A stretch of DNA of 64,000 bases. It comes from an uncultured Blautia sp. Its GTDB lineage: Bacteria > Bacillota > Clostridia > Lachnospirales > Lachnospiraceae. A program made the position numbers and the translations under genes. Of this stretch, positions 1 to 8,853 are shown in pieces; the first letter of the stretch is position 1; each line of letters opens with the position of its first letter. The stretch spans positions 38,023-102,022 of the forward strand of contig URVB01000010.1 in NCBI GenBank assembly GCA_900551075.1, in the 5' to 3' direction. The notes beneath the pieces are model-generated. The model worked only from the letters and a program-made list of their open reading frames with translations. It was not told the origin of the DNA and searched no databases.

Positions 1-34
1 CCATCCCTGTATAGAAACTCCTATACGGGGATGG
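1..34 (-). terminator. Hairpin at the left edge, probable terminator of the LCP gene
   Basis: A 14-bp stem with a five-base loop: CCATCCCTGTATAG pairs with CTATACGGGGATGG with one wobble. It lies about 60 bases after the LCP stop codon. For the leftward transcript the expected T-run would fall outside the window, so the terminator role is inferred from the stem and its position. Confidence 0.6.
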
Positions 35-92
35 TTTATTTGCCGCCGTGCAGTCCGCCGCCGGCGCTGAACCCTGCCGGGCAGGATTCTTA

Positions 93-1559
93 TTATGCCG
101 CCTCCGATGCTTCCGCCGACGGTTCCGAAGCGCCCTCTTCACCGCCGCCTTCTACAGGCTCCTGATAACCCGGGTCTGGGTCAGGCTCCTGATAGCCCGG
201 GTCTGGGTCAGGCTCCTGATAACCCGGGTCTGGGTCAGGCTCCTGATAACCCGGGTCTGGATCAGGCTCCTGATAGCCCGGGTCTGGATCAGGCTCCTGA
301 TAGCCCGGGTCTGGATCAGGCTCCTGATAACCCGGGTCTGGGTCCTGATAGCCCGGGTCCGGGTCCGTATAATTTCCGCTGACATCATTCCAGCCTCCGT
401 CATCATTTTCCTGCCACAGAATTGTATCATTTGCAGTATTTTCATCATCCGGATTCACTGTCTGGGTATCCTCCAGTTGTCCCTCACCGCCGACAATCTC
501 CAGAATCTTCTGACTGTTGGCCACTACCTGTTCGGAGGGTGTATAAGCCTCATCCCCATACAGGAATTTATGAAGCTCTACCACATTGCTCTCAAGAGAT
601 GTGGGAACAATGATGCTTCCCTTAATATTCGAGAATTTGTAATCATGCGGAAATCCTGTCGTATCATCCAGACTGTAGCCGATCATTGCAGGAATCAACT
701 GCAGAATCTGCGTTTTGTTCAAAGAGGTGGTTACCATTGGGAACACCTCGTCCATAATTTTGAAAATCGTGGTAAGACCTGCTGTCTTCGCCTTATTCAC
801 GATCATCTGAATAACCATACGCTGACGCTCCGTGCGCCCCATATCCAGGCTTGCCGTATAACGGATACGGCAGTAAGAGGTAGCCTGTACACCATTCAGA
901 TGATAGGTACCGATAATCGCCTCCTGATCCTCCGGCTGTGGCTCAGGCAGCTCAATCGGTGTGTAATCCTTATCTGTTTCCTCGGAAGTCTCTACACAAT
1001 AGTTATTCATGTGTACGATTTCCGCATAGGACATTGGCACATCCAGTCCGCCGAGCAGATCGATAATAGTCACCAATGCATTAAAATCTACAGTTGCATA
1101 ATCGGTAATATTCAAATCCAGGTTTGTATTCAGCATTGTAATCGCCTGTTCCGGACCGCCGTATGCATAAGCTGCATTTGCTTTGGAATAGGTGCCGTCA
1201 CCCAGATTCAAAAGCGTATCCCTGTACACGGATACCAGCTTCACATCCTTGGTGTCATTGTTCACGCTTGCGATAATCATCGTATCACTGTTTTCGGAGC
1301 CCAGCGCCGCGTTCTTATCTCTGTGGTCAATACCGAACAGCGCATAGGTAGTATACCCGGTCATACCGGATGACTCTGCGTCGATTCCCGCAACCTCAGG
1401 ATTCACCTTAATCTTGTCCTCCTGCAGCACAGGCTGATCGATCTTTTCCAGCTTCGCATTCAGTTGTCCATAGACATAAAGTCCGCCTATAAACAGCAAA
1501 AGTACGACGATTTCAATCACAAACAACACTTTTTTCTTTTTCTTTCTTGGTTTTGCCAT
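93..1559 (-). CDS. LytR-CpsA-Psr (LCP) family glycopolymer ligase with C-terminal DPDPGYQ repeats
   Basis: Membrane-anchored LCP enzyme, a family that transfers undecaprenyl-linked wall polymers to peptidoglycan. A basic N-terminus (KPRKKKKK) is followed by one membrane helix at about residues 13-32, then the LCP domain (YALFGIDHRD, SDTMIIASVN, SVYRDTLLNL) to about residue 340. After a Gln/Asp-rich linker comes a tandem array of EPDPDPGYQ nonapeptides (about residues 400-465) and an acidic-glycine tail. The start has GGGGAAG upstream and sits 17 bp after the sugar transferase gene, so the two are probably cotranscribed. Its location at the end of a polysaccharide locus suggests it attaches that locus's product to the wall. 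The repeat tail is unusual for the family and may span or bind the wall. Confidence 0.93.
   Translation of the reverse strand: MAKPRKKKKKVLFVIEIVVLLLFIGGLYVYGQLNAKLEKIDQPVLQEDKIKVNPEVAGIDAESSGMTGYTTYALFGIDHRDKNAALGSENSDTMIIASVNNDTKDVKLVSVYRDTLLNLGDGTYSKANAAYAYGGPEQAITMLNTNLDLNITDYATVDFNALVTIIDLLGGLDVPMSYAEIVHMNNYCVETSEETDKDYTPIELPEPQPEDQEAIIGTYHLNGVQATSYCRIRYTASLDMGRTERQRMVIQMIVNKAKTAGLTTIFKIMDEVFPMVTTSLNKTQILQLIPAMIGYSLDDTTGFPHDYKFSNIKGSIIVPTSLESNVVELHKFLYGDEAYTPSEQVVANSQKILEIVGGEGQLEDTQTVNPDDENTANDTILWQENDDGGWNDVSGNYTDPDPGYQDPDPGYQEPDPDPGYQEPDPDPGYQEPDPDPGYQEPDPDPGYQEPDPDPGYQEPDPDPGYQEPVEGGGEEGASEPSAEASEAA
155..366 (-). repeat. In-frame 27-bp tandem repeat (VNTR) in the LCP gene
   Basis: About seven near-identical 27-bp units, with some shorter 21-bp ones, encode EPDPDPGYQ. 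Each contains CCCGGGTCTGG on the + strand. Units differ mainly by A/G changes. Unit number is probably variable between strains, changing the length of the extracellular tail without a frameshift. Confidence 0.9.
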
Positions 1560-1576
1560 GATTCTTCCCCTTGTCC

Positions 1577-2980
1577 TTAATATGCATTTTTATTAACAAA
1601 GCCCTTAAATATTGTCAGAAACAATATTTTAATATCAAACCCTATGGTCCAGTTCTCAATATAATATAAATCACAGTCGATTCGTTTGCGGATAGAGGTA
1701 TCTCCCCTGTATCCGTTCACCTGTGCCCAGCCTGTCAAGCCCGGACGCACCTGATGCTTTACCATATATCGGGGAATTTCTTCCCGGAACTTTTCCACAA
1801 AAAACGGACGCTCCGGCCTTGGTCCCACGAGGCTCATATTACCTTTTAATATATTGAATAGCTGCGGAAGCTCATCAATGCTGGTTCGCCGCATGAACCT
1901 GCCGATTCCTGTAACCCTGGGATCGTTTTTAACTGTCCATGCCTTTTTTTCTTCGGATTCCGGCTGTATCTCCATAGAGCGGAATTTATACATCCAGAAC
2001 GTTTTATTGTGAAGTCCCACCCGTTCCTGCTTATAAATCAGCGGCCCGGGAGAAGTCAGCTTAATCAGAATACACATCAGAAGCATAATCGGTAAAGACA
2101 CGATAATGCCGAAAACCGAACCTACAATATCCATTATCCGCTTAATCAGCGCATTGAAGGTATTATTTAAAGGAACATACCGGATATTGATCACCGGCAA
2201 TCCCAAAATATCCTCCGTATACGGCTTCGTGGGAATAATTTTATTGTAGTCCGGAATAAACTTGGTATGCACTCCGGATTTCTCACATAATGCAACAATC
2301 TCTTCAAGCCTGTAATACTCACTCAGGCCCAGAGTAATCGCGATTTCATCCAGTCTGTTCGCCGGAAGAATAACCATAAGGTTCGCAATCCTTCCAATCA
2401 CCTTGACACCATTATAAACGGTACCTGACGGAACATTGTCATCCAGGATTCCCCGGATAACGTATCCCCACTGAGGATTCTGCCGGACTCTGTCAATATA
2501 TTCTTCAGCCGCACGGCTGTATCCCACTAATATCATCTGCTTCTGGTTCAGTCCTCTTTTGCGCATATCCCGCAAAAGACAGAAGATCATCATCCGGACG
2601 CCCCACTCCAGACAGATATTGACAAAATAGAAAATGTAAAATGTCAGTCGGGAATAATGTTCCTCACCGGCCATATACAAAGCAAAGATAATCAGCAGCA
2701 GTCCAAGGGTATTGGCCTTGATCACACTTGAAAGCACAAGGCGGCGCCCCTGCATACGCAGTGGCTCATATAAACTGAACGCCTGATATAAGATCAGATA
2801 TCCCGGCAGAATAAAGGCCAGAAGAAGCATATATTCCTGAAAGCTCTTAGCTCTGACCGCCGTATCTGCAAAAGGGCCTATAAACCTGATTACCCATGCA
2901 CAAACATATGAAATCGTAATTACAAAGATATCGATGAGCATATGGAGACGACTGAAATTTTTCTGGTTGTCCTTAATCAA
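1577..2980 (-). CDS. Polyprenyl-phosphate sugar-1-phosphate transferase (WbaP/EpsE-like)
   Basis: Initiating glycosyltransferase that loads a sugar-1-phosphate onto undecaprenyl phosphate, the first step of a wall or exopolysaccharide repeat. Four to five N-terminal membrane helices are followed by a nucleotide-binding-like middle (LVGYSRAAEEYIDR). The C-terminal bacterial sugar transferase domain has a re-entrant helix (MDIVGSVFGIIVSLP), KFRSM, RRTSIDELPQL and LVGPRPERPFF. An in-frame TTG at 2980 has GAGGTGG six bases upstream. A TTG at 2995 is also in frame but has no good ribosome site. The length fits the family. It lies upstream of the LCP gene with 17 bp between them, pairing first and last steps of polymer assembly. 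The sugar is not predictable from sequence alone. Confidence 0.92.
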   Translation of the reverse strand: MIKDNQKNFSRLHMLIDIFVITISYVCAWVIRFIGPFADTAVRAKSFQEYMLLLAFILPGYLILYQAFSLYEPLRMQGRRLVLSSVIKANTLGLLLIIFALYMAGEEHYSRLTFYIFYFVNICLEWGVRMMIFCLLRDMRKRGLNQKQMILVGYSRAAEEYIDRVRQNPQWGYVIRGILDDNVPSGTVYNGVKVIGRIANLMVILPANRLDEIAITLGLSEYYRLEEIVALCEKSGVHTKFIPDYNKIIPTKPYTEDILGLPVINIRYVPLNNTFNALIKRIMDIVGSVFGIIVSLPIMLLMCILIKLTSPGPLIYKQERVGLHNKTFWMYKFRSMEIQPESEEKKAWTVKNDPRVTGIGRFMRRTSIDELPQLFNILKGNMSLVGPRPERPFFVEKFREEIPRYMVKHQVRPGLTGWAQVNGYRGDTSIRKRIDCDLYYIENWTIGFDIKILFLTIFKGFVNKNAY

Positions 2981-3098
2981 TCTCTGCCACCTCAATCCAT
3001 TTCATTGCTACTATCTTATAATAGATAGTCTTTAAAAGCAACAAAATCTTATCCTTTATTTTATAAAAATTCTATGAAAACTACGGTAAACCGCCGTT

Positions 3099-4055
3099 TC
3101 ATGCGAAAAAACGGCGGAGCATATTCCACCAAAGCTCCAATTGAATCTTCAGATAAAATGGTATATGTGAAGGATGAAACGGTACTTTTCTGCCCTTTTT
3201 GCTGATTTCAAATCCGTTTTTTATGCCTGCCAGGTACTCTTTCCCCATGCCTTTTACAGCAAAAAACAACAGCTTTGTGCCAAATCCTGCCGCCAGAAAC
3301 GGCAAATTCAAAATAATCTGCAGAAGCGGCATATTTTTATAAATCAGATAAATATTATTTCTGGAGGAATACCTTGTCTTAAACTGATTATATCTGGAGC
3401 CGCTGGTTCCGCTGCCCACATGATAGACCACAGCCTTCGGCGCATACCAGTTCTGGAAACCGTAGATTCTCGCCCGATAGCCCACATCTGTGTCTTCCAG
3501 ATAAGCAAAATGCTCTTCATCAAAATAACCGATCTTTTCAAATATTTTCTTTCTGTAGATGGCGGCACCTGCGCAGGCTGCGAATATCTTCTCTTCCTTT
3601 TCATAGGAAAGAATGTCCCTGCCTTTTCCCCTGGCATAGGACCAGCCCAACGCACAGTAATAATTGCCTGCATCATCCAGCTTTTCCCTGTCATGGTACT
3701 GCACCATTTTGGATGCACAGGAAAACGCCCTCTTATGGCGGCGGATCGCTGCTACCATTTCCTCCAGGAAATGTTCTTCCGCCTCCGTATCATTATTTAA
3801 AAGCAGCACATACGGTGCCCTTGCAGCATGAATCCCTTCATTGACAGCTCTGCAAAAGCCGAAATTATCCGGCAGCTCTATGATATGGACCCATGGATAA
3901 TTCGCTGCCGCAAAGGAACAGCTTCCATCTGAGGAACCGTTATCCACAAGAATGACCTCATAATTTTTCAATGTCTGGCGCTCCAGGCTGCTAAGTACGC
4001 CATCCAAAAATGCAATTCCGTTAAAATTCGGAATTATGACCGATACTTCCTGCAT
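3099..4055 (-). CDS. GT2 glycosyltransferase, WbbL-like (putative rhamnosyltransferase)
   Basis: Cytoplasmic GT-A enzyme of the WbbL/RfbF type, which commonly transfers rhamnose from dTDP-L-rhamnose. Visible motifs are VSVIIPNFNG at the N-terminus, ILVDNGSSDGS, the nucleotide-sugar/metal motif LLLNNDTE, and LEDTDVGYRA, which holds the likely catalytic Asp. A hydrophobic segment near residues 250-270 (IILNLPFLAAGFGTKLLFF) suggests membrane association. The start has AAGGAGA upstream. It follows the 620-residue GT by 9 bp, so the two share an operon. The rhamnose assignment is inferred from family similarity and the complete dTDP-rhamnose gene set nearby. Confidence 0.88.
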   Translation of the reverse strand: MQEVSVIIPNFNGIAFLDGVLSSLERQTLKNYEVILVDNGSSDGSCSFAAANYPWVHIIELPDNFGFCRAVNEGIHAARAPYVLLLNNDTEAEEHFLEEMVAAIRRHKRAFSCASKMVQYHDREKLDDAGNYYCALGWSYARGKGRDILSYEKEEKIFAACAGAAIYRKKIFEKIGYFDEEHFAYLEDTDVGYRARIYGFQNWYAPKAVVYHVGSGTSGSRYNQFKTRYSSRNNIYLIYKNMPLLQIILNLPFLAAGFGTKLLFFAVKGMGKEYLAGIKNGFEISKKGRKVPFHPSHIPFYLKIQLELWWNMLRRFFA

Positions 4056-4064
4056 TGTTTCTCC

Positions 4065-5927
4065 TTATTTCTCTTTCTTTCCCATTCCAGGCAAAGGCCG
4101 CAGGGAATAGTTCCACTTCGTCAGGGAAAGATTCTTATTGTAATTCGGGTCGCCGTTTTTCAGTATATCCATCCAGTGGCACCTCATATATTCGATCTCC
4201 CTCTGGAAACGGCGGACTTTATCCTTGCTGTCCTCTGCCCCTCTTGTCCTGGATTCCATATGATAGAGCTGCACATAGGGGTCATAAACGATCAGATAAC
4301 CATTTCTCACGGTCTTCAGGCAGAGGTCCACATCATTAAAAGCCACTGCCAGTTCCTCCGTAAAGCCTCCGGCCTTCTCAAACGCCTCTTTTTTCATCAT
4401 CATACATGCAGCCGTAACAGCCGTCATATCCTGAAGAACAGACGCTTTGTGCAGATACCCGGTTCTGTTTGCAGGCATATCCACAAACAGGTGGCCTGCA
4501 ATGCCTCCCATACCAACCACACAGCCTGCATGCTGGATCGTATCATCCGGATAGATCAGCTTCACACCCACTGCGCCGACTTCCCGGCGCTGGCAGACAC
4601 CCAGCATTTCACCTAGCCAATTTTCTGTAATCACAGTCACATCGTTATTCAAAAAAAGAAGATAGTCTCCCTTTGCATGACGGGCGCCGTAATTGTTAAT
4701 AGCTGAATAGTTAAACTCCTTATTCCAGCGAAGCAGACGTATCCCCGGAGTCTCGGACAATTCTTTATAATACCGGAAAATTTCATCTGTAGTACTATTA
4801 TTCTCAATGATGAGAATTTCATAATTCTGATATGAAGTTTTTTCTTTTATAGATTCCAGACATGCCTGCAGGGATTCCTTTTCATCCTTATTGGGAATGA
4901 TAATCGATACCAGCGGTTCACCCCGGACAGGATACTGTACCCTGTAAAATCCCAAATCCGGTGTATGGCTGACCCTGCCTTCCACACCCGTACGCTTCAG
5001 ATGTTCCTCGATCGCACGCTTTCCTGCCTCAAACGCATACATTTTGCTGGCAGGATTATCCGCGGTAGATGCCTTATGCGTACGCCAATGATAAAGAATT
5101 TCCGGCACATGGCCCACCTTCCCCGCCTCTTCCACACAGCGGAAAATAAAATCATGATCCTGTGCACCCTCAAATTCCCTTCGGAAGCCTCCGACCTTTT
5201 CCACAATGGAACGTCTGACTGCAAAAAAATGACAGATATAATTATTGGAACGAAGCAGATCCAGATTGAAATCCGGTTTCAGATGCGGCTGAAAATGCTC
5301 CTCCAGCTCCGTTGTCACCTTATCTTCATCCGTATATACGGCATCCAGCTCCCTGTCTGCTTCCAGAGCACGTGCAATTTCATAGAGTGCATTTGGGGCG
5401 AGCAGATCATCATGATCCAGCAGCCCCACAAACTCGCCCCCTGCCATAGCCAGTGCCTCGTTTGTATTCTCCGCAATTCCAAGATTCTTCTCCAGATTCC
5501 GGTAATGGATGCGGGAATCCTTTTTTGTATAAGCCCTGAGAATCTTCTGCATTTCCTCATCTCCGGGGCTTCCGTTCGCAATGCACAGCTCCCAGTTTCC
5601 ATATGTCTGGTTCACCAGAGAGTCCAGCATCTGCCGCAGAAATACAGGCGGGGTTTTATATGCCGGCACCGCCACGCTGATCAGCGGAGCATAGGTGAAT
5701 CTGTAATTCCTTTGTTTTTCCAGAGTTTCCTTATCCGGCACATAAGCCTCATACCATGGTCCGTAAGGAACCTCCTCCGGTTCAAACCGTTCATGCAGGC
5801 GGATCCAGAATTCCTTCGGTCCATAATGCTTCAGATAACGGAAGCCTTTTTGTATCGTATAGGGATTCAGTTTTTTCACAAGCCTTCCCCATTGAATCCT
5901 GCCGCCCTGGTTTTGTTCTTTGCTCAT
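4065..5927 (-). CDS. Two-domain GT2 glycosyltransferase (620 aa)
   Basis: Bifunctional GT-A enzyme, probably a polymerising or alternating transferase. The first GT2 domain (about residues 78-310) has SVAVPAYKTP, LLDHDDLLAPNAL and VYTDEDK. The second (about 325-600) has SIIIPNKDEKE, IENNST, LFLNNDVTV and AFNDVDLC. A short N-terminal extension of about 75 residues precedes them, much smaller than the 250-residue extension of the two paralogues at 9.7-14.6 kb. The C-terminal halves of all three are closely related (shared HxxSRxxEDxxxK pattern), pointing to gene duplication in the locus. The start has AGAGG upstream and is preceded by its own promoter. Confidence 0.9.
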   Translation of the reverse strand: MSKEQNQGGRIQWGRLVKKLNPYTIQKGFRYLKHYGPKEFWIRLHERFEPEEVPYGPWYEAYVPDKETLEKQRNYRFTYAPLISVAVPAYKTPPVFLRQMLDSLVNQTYGNWELCIANGSPGDEEMQKILRAYTKKDSRIHYRNLEKNLGIAENTNEALAMAGGEFVGLLDHDDLLAPNALYEIARALEADRELDAVYTDEDKVTTELEEHFQPHLKPDFNLDLLRSNNYICHFFAVRRSIVEKVGGFRREFEGAQDHDFIFRCVEEAGKVGHVPEILYHWRTHKASTADNPASKMYAFEAGKRAIEEHLKRTGVEGRVSHTPDLGFYRVQYPVRGEPLVSIIIPNKDEKESLQACLESIKEKTSYQNYEILIIENNSTTDEIFRYYKELSETPGIRLLRWNKEFNYSAINNYGARHAKGDYLLFLNNDVTVITENWLGEMLGVCQRREVGAVGVKLIYPDDTIQHAGCVVGMGGIAGHLFVDMPANRTGYLHKASVLQDMTAVTAACMMMKKEAFEKAGGFTEELAVAFNDVDLCLKTVRNGYLIVYDPYVQLYHMESRTRGAEDSKDKVRRFQREIEYMRCHWMDILKNGDPNYNKNLSLTKWNYSLRPLPGMGKKEK

Positions 5928-6014
5928 AAATTTAACCTCTGATTGTTCTTTTCTGCCGCACTCTGCATTGGCTGTATGCGTGTAAAGTACAGATTACGGG
6001 AAAATGATGAATTT

Positions 6015-6043
6015 ATTTTAACATTGTACTATATTTTTTGCAA
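6015..6043 (-). promoter_or_regulatory. Promoter for the leftward GT2 genes
   Basis: TTGCAA (-35, 6038-6043), a 17-bp spacer and TAAAAT (-10, 6015-6020 on the - strand). The -35 hexamer is palindromic and is shared with the rightward promoter of the carboxypeptidase gene. Confidence 0.65.
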
Positions 6044-6067
6044 GAAAGTGTGTGAATGTGTTATACT
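6038..6067 (+). promoter_or_regulatory. Promoter for the D-Ala-D-Ala carboxypeptidase gene
   Basis: TTGCAA (6038-6043), an 18-bp spacer and TATACT (6062-6067). Transcription would begin near 6074, so the in-frame ATG at 6077 would be almost leaderless. This supports the ATG at 6113 as the true start. Confidence 0.7.
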
Positions 6068-6112
6068 ATCTTTGTTATGAATATTTACCAGAAACAGGAG
6101 AATCTATTTATT

Positions 6113-7369
6113 ATGAAAATCAAAAAATTATATACAGGCCTGCTGGCGTTTGGAATATCTGCATCCCTTATTTTCCAGACGCCGGTCATGGCCGCAGAAG
6201 AAACGGCATCTGAAGATCCTTCTGCCGCATCAGCAATTTCAACAAACGCAATTTCCGGCTGGCCGCAGGGACCGGAGATCACCTCCACTGCCGCCGTCGT
6301 TATGGAGAATTCCACCAATACGATCCTCTATGCCAAAAATATGGATCAGACCCTGTATCCAGGCAGTGCAGTCAAAATCATGACGATTCTCATGGCACTG
6401 GAAAACAGCAGTCCACAGGATCAGGTTACTATGACAGAAACCGGAGTTTCCGGGGCGACGGATGGAGGGGCCAATATAGCTGCACAGCTCGGGGAGGTCT
6501 TTACTATGGAGCAGTGTCTGTACGCGATTATGCTGGCCTCCGCCAACGACATTGCCATGCAGGTGGCTGAACATATCAGCGGCTCCATAGAAGCCTTTGC
6601 AGAAAAAATGAACGCCCGCGCACAGGAGCTTGGCTGTACGAATACCGTTTTTACAAATCCCACCGGACTGACTGACGAAAATCAGCATATCACCGCCCAT
6701 GACATGGCATTGATCATGCAGGCCGCATTAAATAACAGCACCTTCCGTACGATCGCCTCTGCTGCCTCTTATACCATTCCGGCAACCAACGTTTCCGGGG
6801 GAGAACGCGTACTGACAAACAATTTCGCACTGCTCAACGCTTCCGACGCCTCCTATTACCAGGGCTGTCTGGGCGGTAAGGAGGGCTACACAGACGCTTC
6901 CGCAAGTACGCTTACCTGTGCGGCAGAACGAAATGGCATGACCCTGATCGCAGTCGTCCTTCAGGGAGCTTCCGGGCAGACCGCTCCGGAGGCCATTACC
7001 ATTATGGACTACGGCTTCGGCAATTTCCAGAAGCTGACTCTCGGAGAAAACGATTTTAACCTGGCCTCCGGCGGCGAAGTCATCGTCCCTGCAGGTGCCG
7101 GGGAAGACAGCCTGACTACCGAGGATACTCCTGCCGACAACCAGATCAACCGCCAATATCTGTTCAGCGGTACTCCCGTGGGAACTGCCGTTATGCTTGC
7201 AACACAGGAACAGGATAATAGCATTTTTGTGAACAGCGAAAAAAATATGAAGGCCGCACAGGATTTCACTGCCGGAAAATCCATAATCCCTTATTATCTG
7301 ATCGGCGGAGCCGGCGTACTGCTCTTCATCCTGCTGATCCTTTGGATGCGTAAAATCATCAAAGCCTAA
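6113..7369 (+). CDS. D-alanyl-D-alanine carboxypeptidase (PBP5/DacF-like)
   Basis: Low-molecular-weight penicillin-binding protein that trims terminal D-Ala from peptidoglycan stems outside the membrane. Signal peptide at residues 1-28 (LLAFGISASLIF, cleavage near VMAAE), then a peptidase S11 domain with active-site motif SAVKIM in place of the usual SxxK context, a SAND motif corresponding to SxN, and a KEG motif (GGKEGYT) in place of KTG. A C-terminal hydrophobic helix (YYLIGGAGVLLFILLILWM) anchors it. AGGAG lies 12 bases before the ATG at 6113. It is transcribed opposite to its neighbours, between two leftward parts of the polysaccharide locus. The KEG and SAVK variants are unusual for an active enzyme, so reduced or altered activity is possible. 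Confidence 0.88.
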   Translation: MKIKKLYTGLLAFGISASLIFQTPVMAAEETASEDPSAASAISTNAISGWPQGPEITSTAAVVMENSTNTILYAKNMDQTLYPGSAVKIMTILMALENSSPQDQVTMTETGVSGATDGGANIAAQLGEVFTMEQCLYAIMLASANDIAMQVAEHISGSIEAFAEKMNARAQELGCTNTVFTNPTGLTDENQHITAHDMALIMQAALNNSTFRTIASAASYTIPATNVSGGERVLTNNFALLNASDASYYQGCLGGKEGYTDASASTLTCAAERNGMTLIAVVLQGASGQTAPEAITIMDYGFGNFQKLTLGENDFNLASGGEVIVPAGAGEDSLTTEDTPADNQINRQYLFSGTPVGTAVMLATQEQDNSIFVNSEKNMKAAQDFTAGKSIIPYYLIGGAGVLLFILLILWMRKIIKA

Positions 7370-7409
7370 GCATCGCCCATCCGGCGGAAGAATGATGAAT
7401 ACCTCATGA

Positions 7410-7446
7410 AAAGACGGGTCTGACGCAATACGCCAGGCCCGTCTTT
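7410..7446. terminator. Bidirectional terminator between convergent genes
   Basis: A 13-bp stem, AAAGACGGGTCTG with CAGGCCCGTCTTT (one wobble), with an 11-base loop, flanked by A- and T-rich ends. It lies between the convergent carboxypeptidase and membrane glycosyltransferase genes and can serve both. Confidence 0.85.
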
Positions 7447-7449
7447 ATT

Positions 7450-8853
7450 TTATGAACCACTGACAAAAGCTCTGATACTAAAGGGTACATCCCTATACTC
7501 CGGCCAGATTACTCCAAAAAATACATAGAGTGCCAGACCGATCAAAGCGATACAGGTACACACATACACACCCTTTTGCCTGCTTTCTTTTTCTACCAGC
7601 ACATCAAACAAATTTCCATACCCCATGATCATAAAATAAGTCATGGGAACCACCATCGGCAGACTGTAGCGTCCCTGAGGCTGATAATCCGAGCAGTACG
7701 AATAGTATGCATTCAGGATATTCGGTATAATCACAGCGATCAGCATACACCAATGGAAAATCCCTGTTTTGCTCCACCTTCCCTTGCATCTCAATGCAAA
7801 GGTCTTTACCGGATGCAGGAATATCAACAAAAAGCCTGCCTTGATAAAATCCATATAATTGTTTTCCAGCCACTTGGGCATAAACACATCCATCATGCCG
7901 AATCTTCCGACAAAGCTTCTGGACACCAGCTCTACCCAGGAAAATCCTTCATCCGGATACCCGATATTCAGCATATCCAAAAATGTATAGCCCGCCATCT
8001 GCGGTGTTACTCTGTCCGATGGTTTATAGCCTGGTTTTGCATATTTTTCCGCACAGACCGCAGATGCGCTTCTTCCGAGAAAATCCCCATCATAAAGCAC
8101 CGCATTGCGCACAAACCACCAGCCTGTCAGGACCAGAACCAATACGCAGACGAAGGCGCCCTTTTTCACAAAGCTTTTACAGCTTCCCTCTTCCTTTGCC
8201 TCCATAAGCAGAGAGGCACCAAACAAAAGGATGCTGCACAGGACAAAGCCATATGCATTATAATAGGACAATCCGCATACTCCGAGCCCGACGGCCAGCA
8301 CCGTACAATTCTGATAGCTCCAGCCCTCCTGTATACCGCACACCCACGCATACACAATCACTGCCGTAGAAAATAACGCCAGTGCATCGCTGTTTACATA
8401 AGTGAACACAAAGAGCGAACCGGGCATAAGGCTGATGAACGCAGTAAACAGCCATGCCTTATGAAGGGAAAACAGCCGTTTTCCGATACGGAGTGCAACA
8501 AAGGCAGTCCCAATTCCAAGCAAAACGTTTACAAACCTTGCTGCCATCAAAAGCGCAAACGGCGCCGTAGTCACAAAGCTTATAAGCTTCATCAGCACAG
8601 CCCCAAGCATATAATCCAGAACCGGAAAGAATGCATAGGAAATTCCCCACACAGAATTGCGGACTGCCGGGTCATCCCCTACCGGAAGCGCTCCATTCTG
8701 ATAAATGTACTCCGCAATCTGATAGCGCATCTGCTCATCCGGTGCCGCACCCATTGGCTGAACTCTTGCCCACATCAGGTAAAAACCGAAAAGAAACAGG
8801 AAAAACAGCCCTTCTATCCAGGTTTCCTTCCTGACATTCCTGATTTTATTCAT
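7450..8853 (-). CDS. DUF2142-like polytopic membrane protein, probable GT-C glycosyltransferase
   Basis: Integral membrane protein with about 10-11 predicted helices. The large loop after helix 1 carries APDEQMRYQ, the acidic motif typical of DUF2142/GT-C proteins that use polyprenyl-phosphate sugars outside the membrane. The family is common in polysaccharide loci, and a role in adding a side sugar after export is inferred. Its start codon overlaps the rfbD stop (TAATG), implying translational coupling. It is the last gene of the main leftward operon, followed at once by a terminator. No substrate can be read from the sequence. Confidence 0.75.
   Translation of the reverse strand: MNKIRNVRKETWIEGLFFLFLFGFYLMWARVQPMGAAPDEQMRYQIAEYIYQNGALPVGDDPAVRNSVWGISYAFFPVLDYMLGAVLMKLISFVTTAPFALLMAARFVNVLLGIGTAFVALRIGKRLFSLHKAWLFTAFISLMPGSLFVFTYVNSDALALFSTAVIVYAWVCGIQEGWSYQNCTVLAVGLGVCGLSYYNAYGFVLCSILLFGASLLMEAKEEGSCKSFVKKGAFVCVLVLVLTGWWFVRNAVLYDGDFLGRSASAVCAEKYAKPGYKPSDRVTPQMAGYTFLDMLNIGYPDEGFSWVELVSRSFVGRFGMMDVFMPKWLENNYMDFIKAGFLLIFLHPVKTFALRCKGRWSKTGIFHWCMLIAVIIPNILNAYYSYCSDYQPQGRYSLPMVVPMTYFMIMGYGNLFDVLVEKESRQKGVYVCTCIALIGLALYVFFGVIWPEYRDVPFSIRAFVSGS

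Noticed and set aside
155..366. Regular repeats that could suggest a CRISPR array
   Set aside because: Units are contiguous without unique spacers and encode an in-frame peptide repeat.
48..1373. Long open frame on the + strand opposite the LCP gene
   Set aside because: It is antisense to a well-supported gene, has repetitive LLITRVWV-type translation from the repeat region, and lacks a ribosome site or family resemblance.
4965..5942. Other long open frames opposite the glycosyltransferases, GH4 and RecD2 genes
   Set aside because: They result from the codon bias of the real genes on the other strand; the translations show Cys/His/Ile-rich sequence with no motifs.
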